In this document: piece by piece, positions 20,730 to 31,719 of the stretch
Layout: every line of letters starts with the position of its first letter
Position numbering within the stretch: the stretch's first letter is position 1
NCBI GenBank assembly: GCA_001910725.1
Contig: MJGA01000015.1
Span: 62,001-126,000 of the forward strand
DNA from: Phanerodontia chrysosporium
Lineage: Eukaryota > Basidiomycota > Agaricomycetes > Polyporales > Phanerochaetaceae
DNA length: 64,000 nt
Reading direction: 5' to 3'
The notes under the pieces: generated by a model
The model's input: only the letters and a program-made list of their open reading frames with translations
The model's database searches: none
What the model was told of the DNA's origin: nothing
Translations under genes and position numbers: made by a program

Positions 20730-21329
20730 TGTCACAGTTTTTCGTCTTAACCCTTAGGGTTAGGGGCAGCAGGTGACAGAAGCGATTACTCCGAACTGTG
20801 ACATGCAGAAGCGCTGGAGTGACAGCCCTAGGCTCGGGGCTGGTCACGTGATACGGCGGTCACGTGATGCGCACACGTGCGGTATCCCAGGGTCACATGG
20901 TCGAAGGTCTAGAAGCAGGCAAGGGTCTGGAAGCGCCGAGACACTCCGGAATGGACTAGAAAGCCCTGGAGGTCTCTGGACAGGTCCGGACAGTGCTGGA
21001 ACGTTCTGGAGGTTTCTGGGACATCGTAGGAACATTTAGGAACGTGTAGGAGAATGTAGGAATGCCTGTAGGGCACTAGCCAATAGCGTAGTAGGTATTA
21101 GATAGCTAGGACCCTGAACACCGGTCCCTGGGGACCTGGTGCACATGTATATAAACCCTGAGGGCTGGGGGTGCCTCCCCAGCTTCAATCTCATCGCATC
21201 TCACCTCTCTAGCCTCTATACCTCGTCTTCAAGCCTGGCTACACCCTTTGTAGTCCAAGTAAACCTTTGCCAGTGAGTATTGCTGGTTGGTTTGGTGTAT
21301 AGGCGCTAGGGCAGCGCATTTTTGTGATA
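20730..21329 (+). repeat. 3' LTR of the young Gypsy
   Basis: 600 bp, appearing identical to 14,238-14,837, with the same CACGTG cluster and TATA box. It is followed by the duplicated target GTCGA. Confidence 0.95.
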
Positions 21330-21500
21330 GTCGAGACGAAGGAGTACACCACGAGGAAGTGAAAGAAGATTTCGAGGGATTTGAAGAAGACAGGTGCACA
21401 TAGCTTCGCTTAGCTTAAGCCACGCTTCACTGAGCATTGCAGGGAGCTAATTCAGGAGTTGGATGAAGACTGGTTGTTTTTGGAGAAGAACCTTGATTAG
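21330..21500 (+). pseudogene. Upstream ORF of the older Gypsy, 3' fragment
   Basis: Continuation of 13,591-14,237 after removing the young element and one GTCGA copy; it aligns to 15,791-15,959 of the young element. Stops are present (for example TGA at about 21,350 and TAG near 21,413). Confidence 0.75.
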
Positions 21501-21529
21501 TTCTTGTATCTGCGTGTTTTTGAATCAAG

Positions 21530-23638
21530 ATGTTATTCAATTCGAATCTGGCTAACTTTGGTTTGCGTTCTGCTTCGAGTCAAGTGGCATGGACCCTTGG
21601 GGAGCGTTAGAACTCGGCTCTATGGCTGAGGGAGGCCCTACCCCAATTTTGGCTGCTGCACCGCTTTCGACCTCTTACGAAGAGTACAGCCAGTCATGGG
21701 TACAAGCCGCTCAGGAAGGACTGACTCCAGGTAACATTAAGGCCCTCGTTGACAGCCTGGGTAACTGGGTAAAGGCTGGGATAGCTCAAGTAAGGTTGGA
21801 AATGGGTTCAGAAGTCCTTTGCTTGAAGGAAGCCCTTCGCAAATGCAAAACCGAGGTCAAGACACTTCAGGAGCAGATAGACACTCTTAAGCAGACTAGA
21901 CAGCACTTGTCTGCACAGATAGCAGAGGCTCAGAACCAAAACCGTGTTTTGCAGAATGCTATGCAGATGTTGAAGCAGGAGAACGAGAGCTTGAAAGTTG
22001 TCACAGTTTTCTAATTCCCTCCAGTTTTATTCTCGTAAGCGCCCAGTAGGCACCAGGGGGTAGGGTTATGGACTAGGGTTAGGACAGGCACGCATCAGAA
22101 CGTGGTCACATGTTGGTCACGTGCTGGGAAAGGATTCAGAGTTATGTGAGGATCTTATCTTTATCTTATCTATGATGTAGACGCTCTGGTACAAGGGTAT
22201 AGTAGGTAGCCAGACCCAGGGTCCGGGTAGTGTATTTTAGAATAGCGTAGAAGGTTCCGGACACATCCGGTACTCGGCTTTAGACTTCGCCAAGCCCGGA
22301 GTGTCTTGGCAAGTATCGCACCATTATCACGCCATCGCGCATGTGATGGGCAGTATCAAGGGTCTTGAGTAGTACCAGGGGTCCTCCCCTTCATGTATAT
22401 ATACCGGGCTCTGCTGGGCTTAAGTCCCCAGCATCATCTACTCGTCTTTCACCCACTTCACTCACACCACTCGCAGTCAAGTCACCTCACTAAGCTATTA
22501 AGGTAAGTAGCGGGGTTTACTTTGACAAAAGTGTTGGTTCAGCAAGGCACTAGTGGAGGTGACGTTGGGTTGTCTCAGTCTTTGTTCCCTACGATGAAGG
22601 AGCCTGACACCTTTAATGGTGATAAGGCTAGCAAGCTGGATGACTGGCTTGAGTTGATGACACTCTGATTGCATCACCGTGGCGTAATGGACGATGAAAA
22701 GAAGATAGAGATGGCAATGACTTACCTGCGAGGTTCAGCAAAGAAGGTCATGCAAGAGTACTTCGACAAGGTGGCAGACTTAAAGCCCCTTGGCTCCTGG
22801 ACCAACTTTGTGAACGAACTCCAGAAAGGATTCCAACAGACCAACAAGAAGGACAGGGCAAGGGCAGAGTTTGAGCAACTCGTTAGCAAGAAAGGAATGA
22901 ATGAGAAGACTTTCAACGAGTTTGCTGCTCCTTTCCGTTCGCTGGCTCACCAAACTGGCTTTTCCAATGAAGAACTGTTGGTCAAAGCCTATGCCCATAC
23001 CCCTCGTGCCACCACTAATGTACTGGCAGTCCGTGGTTGTGCTCAGTGGGCTACGACCTGGGAGGGTTGGTTGAAGGATGTTCAGGAGATTCTGCAGGAT
23101 CAACATCTCTAAACGGGCACCGTACTCTCTGGACAACCCCAGTTATTGAAAGACCCTGACGCTATGGATGTCGACACCTTGAAGAAGGGCTCAGCCCAGG
23201 ATAAAGACAAGACAGCCAAAGTTCAGAAGGTTGCCATGTCGTTTGAGGAGGCGAAGAAGAAAGGTTGCTGCACTCAGTGTGGAGGCAAAGGCCACATCGC
23301 CAAAGAGTGTCCATTGAAGAAGAACAACTCAGGTTCTTCGATGTCATCGAGTAAAACCACCAATGCACTGGTGGCCAGTTCGTCAAAGGCTTTGCCTTTA
23401 AAGGAAAAGGAGAAGGATAAGAGTTCTTGCCACATGAAGAGCAGTGTGCGCGAGGTGTACGCCAGCGACTCGGAGAGATTGCAGGAGGTAGCTTCTGACG
23501 AGGAGTCAAGCTCGGATAGCTCAGAAGAAGAAGATACCCCCAAGACCAAGTAGAAGAAGAAGTCGGAAGAAGAAGGTGCAGAAGATTAACCGCATGGTGT
23601 TCTCAGATAATGAGGATTTTCTGCAGGGACCAATGTAG
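21530..23638 (+). pseudogene. gag: gag of the older Gypsy, broken
   Basis: The ATG at 21,530 corresponds to the young gag start, but a one-base loss near 21,575 shifts the frame. Coiled-coil coding runs to 21,998, is interrupted by a solo LTR, and resumes at 22,528. Stops occur near 22,668 and 23,110 and at 23,551-23,553. The capsid-like domain and the CCHC knuckle (CTQCGGKGHIAKEC, about 23,270-23,310) remain recognisable. Confidence 0.85.
21999..22527 (+). repeat. Solo LTR of a second Gypsy family, inserted in old gag
   Basis: 529 bp from TGTCACAGTTTTC to GTTTACTTTGACA, flanked by the 5-bp duplication AAAGT (21,994-21,998 and 22,528-22,532); gag is continuous without it. It has a TATATATACC box near 22,396 and TCACATG/TCACGTG motifs near 22,105-22,125. 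The start resembles the other LTR family, suggesting related elements. Internal sequence was lost, presumably by LTR-LTR recombination. Confidence 0.9.
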
Positions 23639-24100
23639 AGTCTGCGACATCTGGTCCGTTTTTAGATTTCCTTTACCCTCCCGACTCAGTAGAATGTATT
23701 AGATCAGTTTTGGAATCGAGAAAAGTCTCTAGTTTACCCTCTAAATCGAGCTTTATCGTTTCAGTAACTTTGAGTCAGGGTAAGGAAATCAGAGTGCAGA
23801 CTACCATGCTGGTTGATTCAGGGACCTATGCTGTGTTCATTAGCCATCACTTCGTCAAGAAGCCTAAACTGAAGATAAACCAGCTGGCCAGGGAAATACG
23901 CGTTTACAACGCGGATGGTTCAAGGAACAAGTGTGGCAGTATTGAGGAGTATGCTTGGCTCGACATAGCCGTAGGGGACTATGTCTCCAGACAAGCATGC
24001 CTCATTACAGATCTGGTGGAAAGGACATATTCCTCGGCTTTAGCTATTTAAAGAAGTATAATCCCGAGATAGATTGGGATAAGGGCAAGTGGAAATACTC
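23639..24100 (+). pseudogene. Protease of the older Gypsy
   Basis: Homologous to the young protease, with the DSG box (MLVDSGTYAVFIS) and REIRVYNADG. A frame change near 24,010 and a stop at 24,049-24,051 break it. The alternative frame reads on through LGFSYLKKYNPEIDWDKG, the normal link to RT in this family. Confidence 0.8.
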
Positions 24101-25690
24101 TAGATGCCCAGATTCTTGTCGCTTTACCAGTCACAAGGCTCAGGTAGCACAAGCAGAGCTCGAAGAACCTATGGATGAGGAGTTCGAGGAGGAAGAAGAG
24201 GAGCCTTGGCTTCAGTGGGTCGACACTTCCACCCAGATGGCTGCGTTTTGGCAGTAACTTGCCGGAAGATTGCAGCAATGTGCAGTATTCGTTCACTGGA
24301 GGGAATCGAGAGCTGGGAGCAGCTTGTCCCCGCACAGTATCAGGACTATGGGGACATGTTTTCGAAGCGTGCAAGCGAACGGCTATCCGTATGAAAGTCT
24401 TACGACCACGCTGTCGAGTTTATTGACGGAGCTACCCTACCTTGACCAGCTCGTAATTACTCGCTGTCGCCAGAAGAGAGGAATTCTCTGGACAAGTGGA
24501 TTCAGGAGGATCTCGCTAAGGGATACATCAGACTGAGTAAATCTCTGCTGGCAGCACCAGTCTTTTTTATAAAGAAGAAGGACGGTTCATTGCACTTGGT
24601 GCAAGACTACAGAAAGCTGAACGAAGTCGTCAAGAAAGACCGCTTCTCTATACCCAAGATCTCAGACCTTATAGATCGACTATCTAAGGCCAGTATATAC
24701 ATCAAGATTGACCTTAGATGAGCGTATAACAATGTCAGAATCAAGGAAGGAGACGAGTGAAAGCTGGCCTTCATCACACCTTTCAGTTTATACGAACCTA
24801 CAGTGATGTTCTTCGGCCTCAGCAATGCACCAGCAACCTTTCAGCGCATGATGAACCATATTCCCGATGACCTGATTTGAGAAGGGCATGTCATGGTCTA
24901 CTTAGACGACATTCTCATCTTCATGAATGACTTGGACCACCATCGATGATTAGTTCGTGAGGTATTGCAGCGGCTACGTGACAATGACCTGTTTGCTAAG
25001 TCAGAAAAATGCTTCTTCGAGATGGATAGCATTGAATACCTCAGAATGATCATCAGCAAGGGGTCGGTTCAGATGAATCCATCGAAGGTAGATGGCGTTT
25101 TATCTTGGCCCATACCCAAAAGGGTCAAAGATGTCCAGGCTTTCCTGGATTTTGCCAACTTCTACCGATCATTTATTCAAGACTTCGGCAAGATTTGTTC
25201 GCCCATTGTCAGAGCTTACCCGCAAAGGCAAAGAGTGGGAATGGGGGCCTGAGCAGCAGGACGCCTTCGATAGGCTCAAAAGAGCGTTCACCACTGCGCC
25301 TACTCTCAAGATTCCAGACGACGAGCACCCTTTTAGGCTTGAATGCGATTCATCAGACTTTGCTACGGGGGCTGTACTTGAGCAACTGGGCGAGGATGGC
25401 CTTTGGCACCCTGTCGTGTTTTACTTCAAGGCACTAGGTGTACACGAGTGCAACTACGAGATATACGACAAGGAGATGCTAGCCATTATCCGTGCGCTGA
25501 AGGAATGGTGCCACCACTTGGAGGGACACCCTCTACCATTCGAAATATGGTCAGATCACCAGAATTTGATCTATTTCTGCAAGGCACAAGACTTGACACG
25601 ACATCAAGCACATTGGAGTCTTTTTCTAACACGTTTCCACTTCAAGTTGGAGCACAAGCCTGGAAAGACAATGAAGCGGGCTGATCCAAT
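24101..25690 (+). pseudogene. Reverse transcriptase and RNase H of the older Gypsy, many stops
   Basis: RT motifs are clear: KKKDGSLHLVQDYRKLNEV (24,570-24,625), MFFGLSNAPATFQRMM (24,808-24,855) and the catalytic VYLDDILIF (24,895-24,925). RNase H follows with FRLECDSSDFATGAVL, EMLAIIRALKEW and the IWSDHQNL segment. At least four stops and one frameshift lie inside. This region is exactly what the young relative lacks. Confidence 0.88.
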
Positions 25691-25998
25691 GTCCAGAAGG
25701 CCAGATCATGAATTGGGGGTGAATTGCGACAATCATGAAAAAGTCCTTTTAAAGCCAGAATATTTCGCGATTCGAGCCATGCAACCAACCCATTCATCGA
25801 TAGTGGACGATAGCAAACTGCTAGAAAGGATCAGAAAAGCCCTGCTGGACAACGAAGTCACCAAGTCATACAAAGACCTGATGTTGAAAGGACCAAAAGA
25901 GTTCGGGAAGGACTTAGCAGAATGGCACCTCGAGAATGGGCTACTACTGCACCGAGGCAAGGTGTATGTACCCAAGGACGACAAGATTAGGGTGGATC
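25691..25998 (+). pseudogene. Integrase N-terminus of the older Gypsy, cut by a minus-strand element
   Basis: The frame reads RADPMSRRPDHELGV, the usual RNase H-integrase hinge, then PKEFGKDLAEWHLENGLLLH and VPKDDKIRVDL, where the minus-strand Gypsy is inserted. It resumes at 33,595. Confidence 0.85.
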
Positions 25999-26207
25999 TG
26001 TAAGAGTCGAGAATGAGGTAGATTCTAGACGGGAATACAAGATACTAGCTTGGAGAAAAGGAGACGAGAGTCCTAGCCTTATATACGTCTAACCTAGCCT
26101 ATGACTAAGGAAGGGACAGCGACATTAGTAAGGCGGAAACTGGCTGAGTAATAATACAACGATAATGACTAAGAAAAAGAAAAATATTTGTCAGCACATT
26201 CGTAACA
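25999..26207 (-). repeat. 3' LTR of the minus-strand Gypsy
   Basis: On the element strand it starts TGTTACGAATG and ends CTCGACTCTTACA. It is preceded on that strand by the purine tract GAGGAGGAGCTAA, which fits a polypurine primer site. Confidence 0.93.
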
Positions 26208-26244
26208 TTAGCTCCTCCTCAACGATTGAACCCCGTGAGATCCT

Positions 26245-27384
26245 TCAAGCCTCCTCTTTAATAGCGTCAACGTCAATAACCTCCACTCCAGCTGGAGGGG
26301 CCCGTCCTTTGCCCTTGCGCTGGTGACGGCGACGTGGGGTGGGGATGATGTTGGATGGGCCGGCTTCAGGTCGCACAGATGATCGACGGCGCAGGTTGGA
26401 TTGAGGATGGCCGCGATGCTGCGCGGTGCGTTTGAGCTTGGCGAGTTGTCCTCGTTCGAGTGTCTCTCCGGTGGGATGATCGAAGTACATGTCCCAAACT
26501 CCCGCGACGAGGGCTCGGACGTTGTCATTGCCTTGGGCGAACTCGTGCAGGAGAGTGTCGTGGTTCGCCTTGGTTTCTCGAACGAGTTGCATCTTGCGGC
26601 TGATGGCCATGTCCATTTGCATGATGGTTCCTCGGAGTGTTGCGTGGATGCCGTCAATCTCTTCGTCGAGGTCGTTGATGCGCTGGGCAAGGTCAACGTT
26701 GAGCTGTGCAAGACCTGCATATAGCGCGCAGGGGGCCTTCTTTGCTGCCTCAGCTCGTAGCGCTTCGGCGGTGTGATCATGGTGGAAGATGTTGGTGATA
26801 CACTCGCGGGGGTGAGGACGACTGGCTCTTTCGTCGAGTTGCTTGTAGAGGTCTTCCATGAGGAGCGCGTACGCGTTAGGGTGGTAGTCGAGGGTGAAGG
26901 GTGTGGGTTGGTCGACAACCATAGGCTCGGGGATAGGGACGGGCTCGGGAGAGGGCTCGGGTGTGTTGCCGGGGGTGACATATTGGTTGCGGATGACCTT
27001 GACCCAGTGACTGTCGGCTTCGAGCTTCTTGCTTGTTTGATGGAGGGGTTCGTCGAGGTTGTGCTGTTCGGCTTCGTTGAGTTCCTTTTGCCATTCTCGG
27101 AGGGCGTGGCTGACAATGTTGACACTGTCGTGCTTGTGGAAGTTGTCGAATGCTGTGAGGATGAAGCCATGGATGTGATCTTTGTTTGTGGTGGCACCGA
27201 CGTTGTCGGGGATACGGTGGAGAAGGTGGTGGATGAGGAGGTAGCGGGTGAGTTGGTGTGTATCGTTGCATAGGTCGATGGCAGAAATCTCGAAGTTGTT
27301 GGGGAACGTGACGGTGTCGTTGATGACCTGTTCGTCAACGGTGTTGACGGCGGTGGCATTGTTGGAGGACGTGGAGGATGACAT
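26245..27384 (-). CDS. Accessory 3' ORF of the minus-strand Gypsy (379 aa, unknown)
   Basis: The ATG at 27,384 lies just after the chromodomain and the ORF ends 37 bp before the LTR. The pol frame stays open across the whole ORF in another phase, but there it becomes low-complexity Ser/Thr/Pro sequence, so this frame is the better coding candidate. Its composition is balanced. It has a predicted helical, coiled-coil-like central part (QRINDLDEEIDGIHATLRGT and beyond) and a basic stretch (TPRRRHQRKGKGRAPP) that could be a nuclear localisation signal. No signal peptide or membrane segment is seen, so it is not env-like in sequence although it occupies the env position. I do not recognise the family. 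Confidence 0.6.
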   Translation of the reverse strand: MSSSTSSNNATAVNTVDEQVINDTVTFPNNFEISAIDLCNDTHQLTRYLLIHHLLHRIPDNVGATTNKDHIHGFILTAFDNFHKHDSVNIVSHALREWQKELNEAEQHNLDEPLHQTSKKLEADSHWVKVIRNQYVTPGNTPEPSPEPVPIPEPMVVDQPTPFTLDYHPNAYALLMEDLYKQLDERASRPHPRECITNIFHHDHTAEALRAEAAKKAPCALYAGLAQLNVDLAQRINDLDEEIDGIHATLRGTIMQMDMAISRKMQLVRETKANHDTLLHEFAQGNDNVRALVAGVWDMYFDHPTGETLERGQLAKLKRTAQHRGHPQSNLRRRSSVRPEAGPSNIIPTPRRRHQRKGKGRAPPAGVEVIDVDAIKEEA

Positions 27385-29156
27385 GTCGATTCTGGATCTG
27401 AGTGTTGGGAGCGGGGTGTAGCTGCGTCGAGTGGTGGAGGCTGCTGTCTTCCAGCTTTCAGAGCTCGCGTCCTTTTATATTCCTCAAGGAGTTCCTTGGC
27501 ATTGGTCAGATGTGACTCGGGTTCCCATGAGTTTTCTGCCGTTGGTTGGTCTTTCCACCTTATCAGGTATCTTCTTCCGTTGCCCCAGGGTCTGTCTGCC
27601 AAGATGGCTTTGACTTCGTACTCCTCGTGTCCGTCGATAAGGTCAGGTGGTGGTGCCAAGAAGTTCTTCCCATGTTGCGCCGTTTCGTGATAGGCTGATA
27701 AAAGGGACGCGTGTACCACGGGGTGGATCTTTGTTGTCTTCGGGAGTTTCAGCTTGTACACAAGGCAAGATAGAACCTTCTCGATCTTGTACGGCCCGTG
27801 TCTTTTGGGCGCAAGCTTCTTGAACGGGTAGCCGTCCTCGTGGTGAGTCATTTCCAACCAGACCTTCTGACCTTCTTTGAATGGTTCGAAGTGTCGGCAA
27901 ATTCGGCCCGCCATCTGCGCTGTTGCGTAATCCATCGCCGCGTTGGCTTCTTCTTGTGCACGCTGTCGTCTGCGGAACCATTCGAGAGTTGACGGAACTT
28001 TGGACTTTGCAAATTGCATCGGGAATGCCACCGGATGCGATCCGTACATCAGGAAGAATGGTGATTGCTTCGTGGCCAAGTGTTCTCGGTTGTTGAATGC
28101 GAATTCCATATTGACAATGTAGTCGGACCAATCATGTGGGTGATTCGAACAGAATATCCGAAGGTACGACTCGATTTCGCGGTTCATGCGTTCAGTTTCG
28201 CCATCTGTCTGAGGGTGGTATGCCGTGCTCATTCGTTGATCGGTTCCTGTCAACTTCCAGAGTTCCTCCATGAATCGTGAGTTGAACTGCGGGCCTCTAT
28301 CCGAGAGGAAGACGTCTGGCATGCCAAACCGCCGAAAGACATTGTCGTGGTAGTACGTGGCTGTCATTGTGGCGTTGGTCTTCTCCGTGCATGGAATAAG
28401 AATTACCCCCTTCGTAGAGTCATGGTCGACCACAACCATAAGAGTAGTAAAACCCTTGGACAGCGGGAGATGCGTGATGAAGTTGCAGGTAATGAAGGCG
28501 AATGGCCAGTCGCGCTTCGTTCCTTTGATAGGTTGCAATGGTGGTTTCGTGGAATGCGTGTTAACCTTCATCTGTTGGCATGTGGCGCAGCCTTTGACAT
28601 ACGCCGAAACAAAGAATCGTAGGCCTGGCCAGTAGAAATCGCGGAGTACCAGTTCGGCCGTCTTGAACCGCCCAGGGTGCCCTGATACTGGGGAATCATG
28701 ATAGAGGGCTACCACTCGTCGCCGAAGCGCAGTGTTCTCAGGGACGTAGCATTTGTCACGATAGAACAACAGCCCCCCATCTATGGTCCAGTCGGGTCGC
28801 TCTGTGCGAACCGGCATCGGGAACTTCGGATCGTGCAAGGCTGTAAGGATCTTCGTGGCAAATTCGTCGCCGTCGAGGGTCGATTGGATGAATCGTCGGA
28901 GGTCGAGATCGACCGGGTGGTCATGGACTGGGATGTCGTCGTCATCTTTTGTTAACATGCTAGTGGCTAGAGACAGGGAATGAATCTTGCGAGTGTGAAA
29001 GAGTTCGTCCGGGAGAAGTATGAGGTCAACGTTGTCATCTGCGGTATGGCTGGGGTGTAGGGTCCTGGTCATGGCATCAGCCTGAACGAGTTGCGTGCCT
29101 GGACAGTGATGCAGAGAGAAGTTGAACTGCGACAGGAAAAGGTGCCATCGTGCTTG
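27385..29156 (-). pseudogene. Integrase-chromodomain of the minus-strand Gypsy, catalytic Asp lost
   Basis: The frame carries the zinc finger (ALYHDSPVSGHPGRF ... CATCQ), then the core FITCNFITHLPLS, where family members have CDF; the first catalytic Asp is Asn here (AAC, at about 28,485). The second Asp (FLSDRGPQF) and the Glu (GETERMNREIE) remain. A chromodomain follows (HEEYEVKAILADR ... YLIRWKDQPTAENSWEPES) near 27,640-27,480. The GAC-to-AAC change lies at a CpG (TGC-GAC). Confidence 0.88.
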
Positions 29157-29996
29157 TCGTCAGTTGAGGCGTCGAGGGGACCGGAAGTACGTCAGGTTCT
29201 TATGATCGGTGAGGATGCGGACCGGTTGTTTTGCACCCAGGAGATAGTGGCGCCAGGCTTCGAGTGCTCGAACGATCGCAAGGAGTTCCTGATCGTATAT
29301 CTTGTAATTGCGTTCCGCGGGCAACAAGCTTTGTGAGAGGTACGCCACGGAGTACCATTCACCATTCGAATCCTGTTGGCGTAGGACCGCTGCTGTCGCG
29401 ACAAGCGAGGCGTCGCATTCGAGAACGAATGCTTTCGATGGATCTGGAGTCATGAGCACCGGTGCCGAGGTAAATCGTCTTTTCAGTTCTTGAAAGGCTT
29501 CTTCGCACGCTGGGGACCAAAAGAAGGGTACGTCCTTTCTGGTGAGTTCGACGAGGGGTCGTACGATGTCAGAGTAATGGTCGATAAACCTCCGGTAAAA
29601 ATTGCCGAATCCCAGGAACCCTCGGACCTGTTTGACGGTGGTTGGTGTAGGCCACTCGAGAACGCCCTTCACCTTGACCGGGTCCATAAGAATCTGGTTA
29701 TGTGAGATGATCATCCCAAGGAACTCGACTTGAGCGACGTGGAAGTCGCATTTCTCCAGTTTGACGAATAAATCATTCTGCGCTAAACGTTCAATTACCC
29801 GTAACGTCTTTTGTTGCAGGTCTTCGTCATCGTGGCCACAGATGAGGATATCGTCCATGTAGATCTTGAGCCATCCTTCACCGAGCATATCGCCAAAGAT
29901 GTCGTTCATCATGGCTTGGAACGTCGCGGGTGAATTGCAGAGACCAAAACGGTAGGTTCGAATAGTCCGCGTTTCGTTTTGAACGCTGCTTTCCAC
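29157..29996 (-). pseudogene. RT palm and RNase H of the minus-strand Gypsy
   Basis: This segment reads [18 protein letters not shown], the catalytic IYMDDILICG, FLGMIISHNQI, then RNase H FVLECDASLVATAAVL, YDQELLAIVRALEAWR and LTDHKNLTYF. A stop near 29,157-29,159 separates it from the integrase frame. It is out of phase with the upstream RT part because of a small deletion around 29,955 that removed the MFF part of the usual TVMFFGL motif. Confidence 0.88.
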
Positions 29997-31110
29997 TGGT
30001 CCCCGTCCTTGATTCGAACGTTGTTATAGCCCGAGCGAAGGTCCATCTTGGTGAACTTGTGGAATCCTTTGACCTGATCGAGGAGGTCGGAGATGAGGGG
30101 TAAAGGATACGCGTTCCTGACCGTTCCTTCGTTAAGGTATCGGTAGTCTTGACAGGGTCGGAGGTTGCCATCTTTTTTGCCGACGAAAAAGAAGGGTGAT
30201 GCCATAGGAGACTTCGACGGTCGGATGTAACCTTTGCGGAGGTTTTCGTTGATAAACTCGTTCATCTTTTCCTCTTCCAGTGGTGACAGTGGGTAAACCT
30301 TACAATCTTTGGGCAAGAAGTCGGGTTTGAGGTCGATAGCATAATCGTAAGGTCGGGATTCAGGGAACCGTTCGGATGCTTGTTTCTCGAAGACGTGTTG
30401 ATACTTGGCGAGATACGACGGAATATCCTTAGGTTTCGTTTGTGCTCCGTCTTCTTGTGCGAGTGCCCTAGCCGGGTTGATTTTCACGTTGATCTGCAGG
30501 TCCCAGATGGTTTGTGCCGCGGTAGAGCCGATGGGTACCGTGTAGACCGTGGGATCACCAGGATTATAAAATGCCACAAAGTCAGCGTCCGTGTGTAGTT
30601 CTGCAAATTTTGTTGTGCTGATAAAGAACTCCGGGGGTGCATCAGGGTCTTGTGCGACTCTTACTGCTCGTATAGCAATGTTTAGCAGGTGTTGGAATTT
30701 GTCCTGTAGTTTTATGCCTGTCGAGCCAAAACCCTGTTCCCCTCGTTTCGTGTCGTCGAGTTTCTCTACCTCTTGTACCTGCGGGAGGTGAATTTGCTTG
30801 GTAATGAGTTGAGCTACTCGATCTCCTACTTGGACGTGGAACGAATTGTCCGTGTTGTTGACCAGTATAACTTGAAGTTCTCCAGTGTAATCCCGATCCA
30901 CAACTTCTGCTGCGACATCGACGCCTTTGAGAGCGAGGCCGCTTTGTGGTGCGATCCATGCGTAGATTCCTGTCGGAGGTTTAACCTTAATTCCTGTTGG
31001 CACTTTTACTCGAGAGCGAGGTGGGATGTCACAGTCAACGGTGGATGACAAGTCGAGCCCGGCAGCTTCGCTGCTTCCTCCAGTTGGAAGGTGCCCTCCT
31101 ACTCATTCGA
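29960..31110 (-). pseudogene. dUTPase plus RT N-terminal part of the minus-strand Gypsy
   Basis: From about 31,100 the frame reads [10 protein letters not shown] (dUTPase motif I), then APQSGLAL (II), [17 protein letters not shown] (III), GDRVAQL (IV) and GEQGFGSTG (V), a full set of motifs ending near 30,715. It is followed by [23 protein letters not shown] fingers and [13 protein letters not shown] with the first RT Asp. The dUTPase thus sits between protease and RT. Motif III has AAE where GAG is usual. It is in phase with the protease frame but separated from it by stops. Confidence 0.88.
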
Positions 31111-31680
31111 CCAGTATGTGGGTTTGGAGGAGTTCTTCTTCGTCCTGGTTAGCAACTTGGATTATTTGTTCCTCTTCGTCTGGTAGTTCTTCAATCGTGG
31201 GTCGCGGGACTGAAAAGTCCAAGGTTCCTTTCTTTCAATCGATGCGAGGGTTGTGTTTTCGCAGCCAATCGATTCCCAGGATGGCTTCCTATTTACCGAG
31301 GTGTGTGACGAGGAACTGTTCCTTTACGATCTTGGGTCCGATGGTGACATGGGTTTCGACATAGTTGCGGATATTCCCTAGTTGATTCGGAGTTCCATCT
31401 ACGTTGTACACCGGTATTGGTTGTCGAAGTGGTTTTTCCCAAAGTCCAAGCCGCCGGACGACCGTTCGGTCAATGAACTTTCCTTGAGCTCCAGAGTCGA
31501 TGAGGGTAGTGACTTTGTTTCCAGCATTGGTACTCGATTCAATGATAACGGGGATCTTCATTGACTGGTTCTTCATATTGGCTACTAGTACAGAAGAAAT
31601 CGAGTATCGTTGAGGATGAACAGCTGGCGTTCTCCTCACTGCTGAAAACCCTCGTCTGGGTTGTTGTTGGCCCATTCCTC
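31111..31680 (-). pseudogene. Protease of the minus-strand Gypsy, three in-frame stops after the active site
   Basis: TTLIDSGAQGKFIDRTVV carries the DSG box; QPIPVYNVDGTPN and VKEQFLVTHLGK follow. The frame then meets a TAG (after HLGK), a TGA (PRID-stop-KK) and a TGA (ILVE-stop-VG), all explainable by C-to-T changes (two may be CGA-to-TGA), before entering the dUTPase in the same frame. Confidence 0.85.
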
Positions 31681-31719
31681 CATCAGCCCGTCAAGGCGTT
31701 TGATGGCCTTGTCTTTAGA

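Larger units (their letters stand above)
14238..21329 (+). mobile_element. Young Gypsy element lacking reverse transcriptase, nested in its older relative
   Basis: The element is 7,092 bp, bounded by two 600-bp LTRs that appear identical base for base and flanked by the 5-bp duplication GTCGA (14,233-14,237 and 21,330-21,334). The host sequence is contiguous when the element is removed. It encodes an AUG-less upstream ORF, gag, a frameshifted protease, and an integrase-chromodomain-dUTPase ORF. RT and RNase H are missing (see 18,004-18,600). The LTR identity and intact CpGs indicate very recent insertion, so it was presumably mobilised in trans by an autonomous relative. Confidence 0.93.

Noticed and set aside
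26773..27273. 166-codon plus-strand open frame with valine-rich product
   Set aside because: It is antisense to the accessory ORF of the minus-strand Gypsy and its bias (many Val/Gly/Glu) is explained by that ORF's codons.
26208..27380. Long Ser/Thr/Pro-rich C-terminus of the minus-strand integrase
   Set aside because: It begins exactly where the accessory ORF starts in another frame; low complexity is better explained as out-of-frame reading, though genuine dual coding is not excluded.
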